Below, in pieces: positions 10,696 to 22,600 of a DNA stretch of 64,000 bases. Made by a program: the position numbers and the translations under genes. The number at the start of each line of letters is the position of its first letter. The stretch's first letter is position 1. The DNA comes from Centropus unirufus (taxonomy: Eukaryota > Chordata > Aves > Cuculiformes > Centropidae): contig VYZI01000203.1 of NCBI GenBank assembly GCA_013397695.1, forward strand, positions 1,031,497-1,095,496, given 5' to 3'. Below the pieces are notes generated by a model that saw nothing but the letters and a program-made list of their open reading frames with translations, did not search any database and was not told the origin of the DNA.

Positions 10696-13600
10696 ATGAC
10701 GGGCAAATCTGTTCGCGACGTGGACCGGTACCAGGCGGTGCTGGCGAGCCTGCTGGTGGAGGAGGAGAACAAGTACTGCGCCGACTGCCAGGCCAAAGGT
10801 ACCGGCGGCGCCTCCCCGCGCGCGGCGGGGCCTGGTGCGGCGGGTGGGGCCGGGCCGGGCCGCGGTGGGCGCTCCCCTCGGTGGGGTGGGGGGTTCTGGC
10901 CCCCCCGCCTTCCACCGGGATCCGGCTCCACCGTCCGGGGGCCTTCCCCGCCGGGAGGGCAGGCCCGGCTGGGCGTTGGGGGTGACGGCTGCGCGCGCCC
11001 GTGTCCCCCTGGGGGGGCTGGGGCAGCCCCCCTGGAGCGGGGTTTGGGGGGAAGAGGCTGGGGCAGAGGGGAGGGGGCAGCCCCCCTGGAGCGGGTTTTG
11101 GGGGAGCTGAGGCAAAGGGGGGGCAGCCCCCCTGGAGCGGGCTGGAGGGGACAGGCTGGGGGAGCTGGGGCAGGCGGACAGCAGTGCTGCTTGCAGGGCC
11201 CCAGGCGGTTTGGGGTTCCTAACAGTGAGTGGCTTCCCCTGCAGTTGAGCAGGAGCTTGGTTTTGGAAAAACCCCAAAAAAACCCCAACCCAGGCTGGAT
11301 TTCAGCAAGGTTTAATTCATTGTGGGGCTGTGTTGGCAGAGCTCAGTCAAAAACCCCGCTCCTGGCACCTCCTTGGGCCCTTGTCTGCAGCTCCTGCTCA
11401 TGAGGGAATGAGCGGGAAAACTGCCTGAGATCCGCTTACGGACACACATCAGCTTTTCTGGCTGTGCGGGGGCCTGACCTCGGCTGTCCGTGTGCCAACA
11501 CGTAATCCATGTGGGGACAGCTCTGCTGGAGAGGCCTTGTGTCAGAGGAACCCGGAAAACCGGCGTTGCATAATTTTGGAGGACATTCCAGCTGCGGAGT
11601 AACATCCTGTGAATCAGAGCTGTAGGGCGAGCAGCAGATCATCTCTAGGGGATCCGTGCTTGGAGGTGCAGTGTGTAAGGAAAAAGAATTGTAACCTGGC
11701 CCTGGAACCAGGTACCACTGAGGATTTTGTCTCGTGCTTCCTTTTCCACTTAACATTGTGTGTTGTGATCCTGAAAGGAGTGGAAGTGGGGTAGAGACAA
11801 GGGCAGGTGGGAATGTCTGGTTTCTAAAAGACAAAATGGATAAAAACAACGACTGCTACTTGTTCCATGTGGAGTGCCTTGCTTCTCTGTATCTGCAGGG
11901 TTAAGGTTATGCCCATGCCCCCCTAAAATCCTATTTTAATGAGCTGTGATAATGATTTGCAGATCTGAACGCGAGGCTTGTTTCCCAACAGCTGCAATAA
12001 AAGAACCTGGAGCAGGGATACCCTTCTGTGTCCATCTGTAAGTGGGAGACTTGGTCACCTCAGTGTGACCTCTAAGAACTGCAGAGAACACCGCTGAACA
12101 GCACTAAAAATGGGGATATTGAGGTTTGCTTTAAGCCCTGCTCTGAAAAAGCCCAAAGCCACAGTAACCAGTTTCATCTTGGAGTCAGCGAAGTTTGAGT
12201 TGTGGTTCACACTGGGCTTTGAGCGACCACGTAGCCTGAACATGGTGGTGTTGACAGAGAGCAGAATGTTCGTCTTGCTGGCATGTCCCTTATCTCTGGG
12301 CCCTTAACGCCAGCACCAAGGGTGAAAATAACTGTTTTGTCTTCTGAGGCATGAGATAGGAATGTACACAATACAGAAACCAGTTCTGGTCAGGGTTCCA
12401 GTTTACTTGTTTTGATGGGATTGTGTAGCTTCTCATGAGGATCGTACCTCCTGGAAATGCTGTATTCCAGTTAATAATCTATACAAATCAAAGAGGACGG
12501 TTCAACTCTGCCGCTGAAGCTGGAAGCTGCTTGTGGCTGGGGAGGTAGGTGGGTTGCATCAGTCACGAAGAGTAAGCTGCTGTAGTGCTGAGTTATCTGG
12601 CAAAATAATTATCCAATAATGAGATTCATGGAGATGGGAAATCTGATCCTTGAGGGCAACACAGGAGTTCGTGGCCGCAGGAGGTGCGTGTGCACTGAGC
12701 TCTCTGGCTGGGTGTCTGGCTGGGAGCTGGTGCCAGGCTGAGCATTGGCTTGGGCCTCATTTAATTTCCTGTGGCTTAACGAGGTGGTCTCCCTGCGAGA
12801 CACCATGGTTTGCAGCCATGAGCAGAAATGCCTGATGTCCTCACTGCTGCTGGAAGTGACTGTGATGTTCTGCTTTGTCTATGGAAGTGAGCCCCACGCG
12901 TGCTTGCACAAAGAGCACAGTTTATTTGATACTTGGCTGCTTAATAACTAAAACTGTGCAGGTTTGCACTAAGGAGAGGCTGTGTGGTATTTGCCAGCTC
13001 CAGGTGCCTTACCCCAGCATTTCCAGAGGTACCTGGAAGCGTGGCTGCTTTTCCATACCCCTGATTGCTGGTTTTACCCAATTGCAAGATCAAGATCATA
13101 AGGATTTTTGCAAGAGTCGGAGTTGAAGGCAGAGCAAGAACCTAGCAGCTCATCCAGCACCTATCAAGACACTCTGACAATGGAGCTTTGGCTTCTGACC
13201 ACCTGCTTTTATGCTGAAGTGACTGGATTCTGTAGTGGTTCATTGCTTGATCAGAGCATTTCAAAGCCAGCATGACACATCGGCAGAGACTGTTCAGATG
13301 CCACCCACACTTCCATTATGCCTGTTCCCAAAACCCAACTACTTGCTGAGTTTCACAACTGTATTTTTTCCACTTCTATATAAAGAACTGAAGGAGATTA
13401 TGGTACCTGTTAGCGTGAGCTGCAATGCTGATGTGAACCCACTCAATTCCACGCTCTACAGCAATTCAGTGTTGGGGTAAAATTCCAGTTTTCAGGAACA
13501 TCAGCTCTTTGTGCTCTGGGCACAGTTGGTGCTCACAACTGGTGAGCAGTTGGGTTTCTCCCATCTCTTCCATCCTCAAAACGACTGCTGAGAGAGAAGG

Positions 13601-16600
13601 TAGTCATCTATTTTCATCTTTTCTTGCTTTCCATCACACAGTGCCTACAACTGAATCTTAGTCCAACTTGCATCTCTAAGTGGGACAAGGGAGGGGAGAT
13701 CGGTTTCTCCACTCTGTTCTCCTTCCCCCATCTGTCTGGGGGAAAAGGGCAAGGAAAGTGGGAGAGCATGCTCAGGGTGGTTTTTGCCTCGGCAGCAACA
13801 AACGTTGCGGTGGTTTGAGGCTCTGTTTTTCAGGAAGTTGGGTGCGATCTCTTGCCGCCCTCTTCCTCTTTGCTTTGCAAACTTTCTGTGCAGAGTAACT
13901 GAGTAAACTGGGGCATTGGATGAAGAGCGCGGGTAGTAAATGTTGCATCCTGTGCAACGCAGAGCGAGGCCGTTCTGCTTTCTGGAGAGGAGCTGCAAAG
14001 AGAAAACTTGTGTATATGAGAGGGATCTTCATTGCTGGACCAAAACAGGCCTCAAGAGCTCAGTGCAGCTGTTACACACGAACAGAACCACAGAATTCCC
14101 CTCACAAGCACTACCAAAGCTTACAGTGGTTTTCACCTGCAGCTCTGGCTGCTATCGCGATACAGCTGTTGCTGATCAAACACAGTGATCTAGTGTGGAG
14201 TGCCAGCAGCACTGCCCCCTCCAGTGACACAGCTCTCCCTCCTCTCCCTCAGCGCTGCCCAGCGTGGCTCAGGTGGTGCAGGGCTGTCTGCAAACAGCTG
14301 GGGTGGTAAACCAGTGTGACCCTCTTTTTGAAGGCCTTTGCTGTATGAGTCACTCAAACAAGACACCTTAAAGAAGCTCGTCGTGAGTGAGAGTGGGACC
14401 TATTTTGCCAGTGGATTTCTCATGGGGAGGGGACTCTGGAGGGCATTTGTTGCTGGTGGGGTTTCGTGTCCGTAAGGTAGGGTGGCTGTCAGAAGATGCA
14501 CTGCTGACCATCAGGATGAAACTGGAAGGCTGAATCTGTGACGTGGCTGGAGGGATGTGGCGTCCTCAGTGCAAGCTGGACTTAAGTGTTCAGATGCCTT
14601 CCAGTAAATGGAAAATACTTGTGTTGAGTAATGCTTATGTTAACTGGATTCTTCTCTGCATTTCTGACTCAGGCTCTGTGCTGACCTTCTGTAACACGCA
14701 GCTAATTCTGTTTGATTCTCTCCTCCCAAACTCTTCCCTTCTGCTCTTCCAGTCCTATCTATCCAACAGGCTCCTTGGATCCAGTCTCGTTGAAGTCAGA
14801 ACGACAGGTTCCTCCAAGGGAGCACCAGCGAGGACTGCTCTGTCTGTCCATCAGTTAAGGTTGCCCTGTGCTCCTCCTGGTTTGTCTGACTCTTCCCTTT
14901 GTCCCTCGTGTCTTGTGAGAACTGTGGGTTCCGTGTTGGAATCATCTCCTTCTTCCAGCTGTAGTGGTTAGATGGAAAACTATTGCCAAAATCAACACAA
15001 ACCCAGATGTAATTTTTCAAGCAGTCTTTTCTGAAATAGGGTGAGGGCTTTGAAAATACCTGTTAAGAGGTGGTTAAACAGGGGATGGGAAGCAGGAAGA
15101 GCAGGATAAAGAGCTTTAGGCAAGAGTAGATGCAGTTAAGGATGAATTCCAGTAGGATGAGGGGGTTAGCTTATTACAGTTGGCTTAGTCCAGCTAAACG
15201 AGTATTAATATTAAATGCGTTGCTTATATTCTGCAAAAATCTGTTGTGACTCAACTCCTCCATCAGCAGACGATTGCATCGCAGCAGAATTTCTTTTTTG
15301 GTAAAAGTGACAAGAGGAGCAACTTTTTAAATAGCTGCTTAGAACTGCATGTGATGGAGGAATGATGGCTGTGGGAGCGCTGAGCAGTGGGCAGAGATGT
15401 GTGCTGCGTGCCTGCAGTGGGCTTCAAAAACCGAAGCGGTGGGACTGAAGCTTCTCAGCTTAGGGAATCTTGTCTTAGGAGAAAGCTCACTCTTGTGCGG
15501 TGGAAGCTTGCCAGGGTGGATGCACGTGTGCTTGTGTACTTATTTTAGTTCGTAGATGCAGTCACAATACGCTGTGGTTATCTCAACCAGCGCTGTGTTT
15601 TCTCTTCTGCTTTAGAACTGTCCTGCCCTTGAGTCAGGTTTGGAAGGAACAGTCTTGCACACAAGGCAGTATTAATGTGAAGAGAGTGTAAATGTACAGG
15701 AATTAACTTTGTCTGTGAGGCTGGCATTATCCCTCAGAGATCTTCATCTGAGAAGCTGAGCAGTGCAGGCAGCACGGTGAGACCCTGGCTGGGGTCTGAG
15801 CTCTGAGCCTGGCCCTACATTCTCCTGCTTCAAGTTAGTTGTAACTCCCTGTTCGAGCTGCAAAGAGAGGGGAAACAGCATCAGTGCGGGCTTATTCTGG
15901 AATGGTTGGTGCTCAGGAGAGCTGCAGGAAGATATGCTTTAAGGGAGATGCCGAGCTCTGAGTCACATACAGGGATGCATCCCTGCATCTGCCAGGAGGA
16001 GATAACGAAGATAATCCTGCAAGCAGAGGGCATCTCAGCAAACCACATCAGCTTTAAGAGCGGCGCTCTGCTGTACCAGGGCATTGACCCACCTTGGGAT
16101 GGAGAGTGCCTGTGGCACAGAGGCTGCAAATTAAGGGTCCAGAACTGCCATATGATTTCTCTGAGCATTGCTGCAACTTTAGAAGTTTGTTCCTATAGTA
16201 ACTGCTGGAGGGATTACATAAGCCATCGAATGCACTCAGAGCTCATGTGCCAGCCTCTTCAGTCTGCCTCTGCAAATTAAAGGTAATTTGTCGTTCAGAA
16301 TGCAAGTAGGTTATCAAAACTAGCTAGAGAATCAAGAATAGCTTTGGTCTCCTTCAGGTTGATCCAGAATAGTGATTCCTTCATGTGTCCTGGGAAATCT
16401 AGGACAGAAAGTTTGAGCTTTTAAGAGAAACTTCCTTAGAGCAAAGTTTCCTCTGAGTGTGAAGCTGCATTTACCTGTGCTGCAATTGGACCTTCAACAC
16501 CTTCTTAAACTGCTTATCTCTATTTTTGCTGAAACGTGCTATTCCATACTGCCCAGGTTATGCCCTTTCCTTGGGAATGTTAAGTCCTTTTTTTGGTGAC

Positions 16601-19600
16601 TTTGATAGTGAAAAACAGTTCCTGTCTTGCTCTAGGTATTGAAGAGAGTCTCAAACAAGCAAAAAGTGGCTCAGGAGCTGACTCCTTCCTCTGCCAGGAC
16701 CCGTTTCAAGGACTTATCAACTTCCTCCTGTCTCCACAACTCAGTTGAGACTAGAAAATTGGGTCTAAATGTTTTTAAACTGCAGTGCAGCATTAAAGCT
16801 GTGTGAGTAGATGTCTCATAAGGGCTTTGATGAGGAAATTCCAAGTTGAATTTTGATGGCATCAAACAGTAGCAACTGAGTTTCCCCCCTGCTGCTCTCT
16901 TTAGGTGCACATGTGGGCACAGGGGTGGTGGTCACCTCTTACTGAGTTGTTTTTTGCGGGTTTTTTTGTTTGTTTTTTTATTTCATTGAAGTTCAGGCCT
17001 TAATCTGCTGCCTTTTGCCTGGCAACTCCTCGGGCTGACCTGTCTGTAATGATCAGGTGTCTGTTACTTGGTCTCTCGAACACTGAAATCCTCATCTCTG
17101 ATATCAGCCATCCGTAGGCTGGGTCTCTCACTGTGCTGACCTTTACTGGGAAGATGTGGATCGGGGAACTTGGCTGATTTTTATATATTCTTAAGCATTG
17201 TGTTCACCACTGTTGGTCACATTAACCAGCCCTATTCTTGTTAGAACATTGGCTTTAAATTGTTGCTTTCACAGTTTATTTTCTCAAGCATTAGCCATCA
17301 CTTTCTTTAAACAGCAGGAAGGACCCACCCTGCTGTTTACAGCATCTTTTAGTTCCCTCCACCTCGCTGCATCTGCATTTTCACCATCGCAGCACCCTTT
17401 ACAGCATCTTTTAATTCCCTCCACCTCGCTGCATCTGCATTTTCACCATCGCAGCACCCGTACCAAGAACGAGGTGATAACGACGAGACCTGCATTGAGG
17501 GCTGCTTCTGCAAGCTCACCACTTCTCCAGGTTAGGTCAAATGCTGCTGTGGAGCTGCCTTCCAAGGCCACCAGGCACTCAAGTGTTCTGTGTTTCTGGT
17601 AAACTACTACGGGAGATTCCAAGCCCGTTCCTGAGAGGAGTCAGAGCCAGCACCACTCAGCTTGGTCTGGCTCGGCCAGTGAGGCACCTGTAAAGAACAT
17701 GATGGGCTGGGGAAGGGGAGAGCACGTGGCTGCTAATAGAGCCAAGGAAATTTTTAAGGCAAAAGCTCCAAACTGTTGTTGGAAGCTATATTCTCAGCCC
17801 CCATAGATGCTTCTGGCTCTTCCCTTTTCCTGCAGAGTGGTTAAAGCCTGTAATTACTGCAGCAGTCTTTCACCGACCAAAAAACCAAGACAAAGAAAAG
17901 CCCCAAAGCAGCCCTTTCCCCTTTCAAAGGGTGACACAGAGTTGAGATTTTGTACCATCAAACTACTTAATTGGGCAAATATCCCTATCAAACTCCTTTG
18001 CTACAGAGCTTTTTGGCTTTAGTGTCGCTGTTTCACTGGGTTCTACCAGGTTATGGAAAGCTACGCAGAGAGTTCTGTGTGATACCCAGCCGGGCTGCAG
18101 CAGGTATCAGTGCTTCACAAACCTCAGATGTGTCCATGAGCCCAGCATTGAGATGTGTGCTCAGGCCAGTAACTTGTCTGTGTTAATAACGAAAGAGCCT
18201 AATTTAGAGGTCGTGAATTGAGTTTAACCAGGCTTTTACTCCCCAGCAGACTTCACCTTGTTTTCCCCAGAGCAGTCCAAACACTCGACTGTAGAACAGA
18301 CCCCTGCAGTGAGGAGCAGAGGAAGCTGTTTTGTAAGACAGCCTTTGTCATAGCTTTTCTATGAGCGGAATGAATTTCAACAAGTCATTAAGCAATCTCT
18401 TTCCAGAATACGGAAACCACAAGGCAAAGGAAGGTCTTGGATACTTGGCCGTTTCCTCATTTGGCTCTGCAAAAATTGGGGCTTTTCAGCTTTGACTCTG
18501 GGAATTCCAAGCAATGGCTTGGATGAGAGGATGTGAATGTCATCTCATGGGAATTATCCTGCTCCAGGGAGGATTTCCCACATCCACTTCCCCTGTGCGT
18601 GCTGCGAGGGGGCGACTGGGTGGTGTGGTGGTCCAACACACGCAGCAGTGTTTGGGATCAATGGGCTGCATGGGCACATCTCCCTCCTGCAGCTGGGCTT
18701 TGCGGGAGCACTTGCAGGCAGGGAGCCTGCCAGGGAAATGCCTCTTTGCACCCAGAATATTTCATTAGGCTTTGAATAGTGATGCGCTCTCCTTCCTGCC
18801 TATGAAAGCATCTATTTTTTTTCCTGACCTCCCATCTCAAAAGAGCAGTGGCTTTGCAGCCAACTTCTGTTTTATTTTTAAACGCCTTCTGGAGGGTTAT
18901 TACTCAGGAAACTTGCGCGGGCAGCTTCAGCCAAGATCTAATGTCTGCATAAAGGGTGAGGAGTGAATCCCCTTGGGATTGCTTGATTAGGAACAGTTAA
19001 CAGTGTGAACTTTCAGCAAGTGACTAAAATGTGAAGAGGATGAGCCAGGCTGTGCTGGGGTTTAAAGGGAATTGGGATCCTTTTCAGGCAGGGATGATCA
19101 TTCAGGCAGCCCTTGTAGGCATTAATTATTCTTCAATGGGTTCGATGTTAACTGAAGCTGATGCGACCAGCATGGTATGTGGTGTTTATTTTGACAGGCT
19201 GGGATATAAAACAGACTCTGAAGCTGTCTCCTGGAAGCACTGCCTGGGCAGCTGAGTTTCTCGCACCCAGCTTTCTGCTCTCTGCTGGCTGGTGCTGTGT
19301 CCTTGCTTAGAAAGCTGCACTGAGTTCCTAGTGCATTCCTAAGATGAAAACTGCCCGAGCCAGAGATGTTTTTGAGTTCATGATCTCCCTGCCACTGCCG
19401 CCAGGCTAGGAATATATCCCAAGGTGGTCTGAGCTGGACTTCATGTTGTGCCAGAACTGTGGGTATAGTTGGGCTCTTCATTCTCATTTGATTCTTCCTC
19501 CAAACTGTCACTCTTTACTCTCCTGCTCACCTGCAGGTGGTTGACATCTTCCAGGGAGGATTTGTGCACGTGAGGTGAGGTCCAGGGGCATAAGATGTTT

Positions 19601-22600
19601 AATTGGAACAGAGCAAGCTCTACCCAGCTCAGGTTAGTGCCACGTCACTTGCTTGCCATGGATTTTAAAGTAGCCCCAGTGCTGAAACCAAAGGGCCCAC
19701 GGCATCAGGGTGGTGTCTGGCGCTGGTGGTCATTGCGGCACGCTCCCAGTTTGGCAGGTGGGAAGTGAGTTTTCATTTCAGCTCAAAGCTCCAAAGCCCT
19801 CTGGCTGTGAGGATGTTAGGCCCGAGGGAGCTGTTTTTGTAGCAGCAGTGAGAGCGTTCATGCAAGAACCAATTTATTTCATGTTTCTTTCTAGTGGTTT
19901 AAGAGGCTAAATGTTTGTTAGCCTTCTCCTAAACCCTTACGTCTGTACGGGCTAAAGTGCCCGTAACTCCCTGAGCCCAGAGGGCAACGTGCTCACCATG
20001 TCAGGGTGTGCACAAAGGCTGCGAGGGAAGATAGTGCTCCCCAGCAGCTCTAGCACTGCTGATAGACACCGCTGCATGGGGCTCAGAAGGGATTTAGTGA
20101 TATAAAACCACTTTACACTGAAAAATTGGGCCCTTAACTTCTCCGAAGATATTTTGCCCCTACAGTGTTTGGTCACTGTAGTTTCTGTACAGTCTTCAGC
20201 TTGGCTTAGTTTTTGGGGAGTTCAATGCTGCACCACGTGGTCTGTAAATACCATCTGGGACTTTTCTGCAAGGCAGTCCCCTTGAGGATGGCATTCCCCA
20301 TGGCTTTCCGTGGGGAAGCGGCTGCGTAGAGCTCTCCCCATCAGGTCTGCACCGGGCATTTCCTCCTGTGAGCTGGGCTGTGAGCTCCTGCGTGGCCTCA
20401 AAAGAGGGAAGTGGGCGGCTTGTTTACATCTGCACCAAACCCCCACCCCTGCCTAGAAAAGGAAGTGCTTTAGAAGACATGAAAGGGTAAAAATGTTGGT
20501 TTAGCACAGGGTTTGGGGACATTAGAACCTAGCAAAGCTGGGGTCCAGTAAGAGCCTGTGCAGGCCACTGCCTTGGCATGTTACATCTGGCCCAGCTGAG
20601 CCGGATCATATGGGCTTTGGTGGCAGCCTGGTTAGGATGGACTGTCTTGCTTGGGATACCCATGCTTTTGGCAAAAGGAAGCCTGTGATGTTCCTCACAC
20701 CGCTGCCAACCGGCTGCCCTTTTGCTCAGCATGGATTATTCAAGCCACTTCTTTTCCTGTTGGCTTGAGCCTCACCGTGCCAGCCCTTCACTGTGGTTGA
20801 GGCAAGTGTTTCGCATATGCAGCTGCTGGTCTTAAAGCCACTTCTCACTCTCGAGGGGTGTAGCTTATTCTTCTTTTTTTAATCTCGGTGTTGGTAGAAT
20901 ACAGGGCTGTGTAACTAGGCTAAAGAAATCACTGGTTATATCCAAAAGCATGGGCTGCTGAGATAGAGATTTCAAATTCATGTGCAGAGCTGGCTGCAGG
21001 CTTTAGGCAGCATCTTGGAGAACCCTCCAAATACCCTGTTTTATGGCTCTGGGATGTGGTACTGAACTTCTGGAATTGCCATCTTCCTCCAGGCTCTGGG
21101 CAGAACTGACCCTTCAGCCCCAAAGTCGTGGTGTTTCCTCTCATCTGTGGATCTGAAGCTTTTCTTGCAGCGCTCACTGGTGCTGCAAGGGATAAGCAGC
21201 AGTGAGAACCACCCTTGGCTGTGTGATGTTTGTTTATCACCAAACCAAATGCTGCCCGCCAGGAGGATTTTTGAAAGCCTACGTATTCATTTTTCTAATA
21301 CTCACTGGCACGAGGAAGCTGCAGCCATGGTCGGTTGTTACTTCTGTGCTCGGCCCTTGCTGTTCAGCCCCTGTGTCACAAATGGGGGTGACACTGCAGC
21401 AGGGTGGGCATGACACTGTCCCACAGCCGTTCTCCTGTGTGGCATCGCAGGGTAGGAGGGAGCAGGGCTTGAGGCAGCACATGTGGCGAGGCAGTGAGCT
21501 GATTACTACAGCCCTGATGTAGTATCTAGCTACCGGGTAATCCTTTTAGCCCTATAAAGGCTAAATATATCTAGAGTTTAAATGTAACCTTGAATCTCAT
21601 CTTTAATCCTGCCTGCCGTCTCACGTTATGGCCTTCGGGGCATATCTGGGAGAGAACTCCAGAAATGAATCAAATGGAGGGTCAGGGTTTCTGGCTTCAC
21701 CTTGGTGTAAGAGCAAAGAAACCATGTGTTCCTGTGCCTTGCTCTGTAACCAGCAAACCTGGGGGCTGCTAAATGTGTGAGCCCCTGCTTTGGTGCACTC
21801 AGCCCTGGATTTTGGTGGGTGAAATAAAGGAACTAGGGTAGAGCAGTGTCTGTTCAGATCTTCACCAAGGGCTGTTCCTAAGCTGGGAAGTGGCTTCTAT
21901 CAGCTTCATTAAATTAGTGTCATTCTCATGGGCTGCTCTCCTAGTGAGAAAGGAGAAAGCAATGGCAGGCCAGACTTAATAAAGGCTTTTTAAAACCCAT
22001 ACCTTGTGCTAAATACAACGGGTGGGTACTGGAGGGATGTCAGAAGCTGCCTGCTTTTGCCCTGGAAGGGACCATGAGCCACAAATTGTGTAAGCAGCTC
22101 TGAATCCCTTGGGATGCTCTAGAGTTTCCCAGTAAATGGGAATTAAACTGTTAACAACCGCTCAGCAGATCGAGGAGAGTCAAATGCAGCGCTGCTTTTC
22201 TAGGGCTTTGAAATTGAGCATCTCCCCTCCCACCTCTACCTCATTAGTTTGCAGCTTTGCTATTTTAACTGTGGAGGGGGGGGACAGAATAGCTCATCGG
22301 CTGCAACAACGCCTGTGCTCCCTATAAAAAGGGCTCAGTGCAGTTTAGTGGAGGCGGTGGGGTCCTTTATGCGAGATGTGGCTTCGCTGTGGCTGTTTGG
22401 CCCGTGACCCATGGACGGTGATGCCCGGCCCATGGTGGGAGCTGACCACAATAAATGGCTGGCGGCTCTCGCCAGGTGATTTGGTTGTGAATCCTGCTGG
22501 TCGTGCAGTACCGAGGGCTGCTTCCCAAGCCCATCTTCCTGCAGTGGGACAGAGGGGTGCGATGGCCCGGGTTTGGCCCTGGCTGGGAGGGGTCTGCACT

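Noticed and set aside
9740..11288. Long frames of 312-475 codons around the first N gap
   Set aside because: They are open only because the N run has no stop codons. The flanks are CR1 sequence and the SMAP2 5' region.
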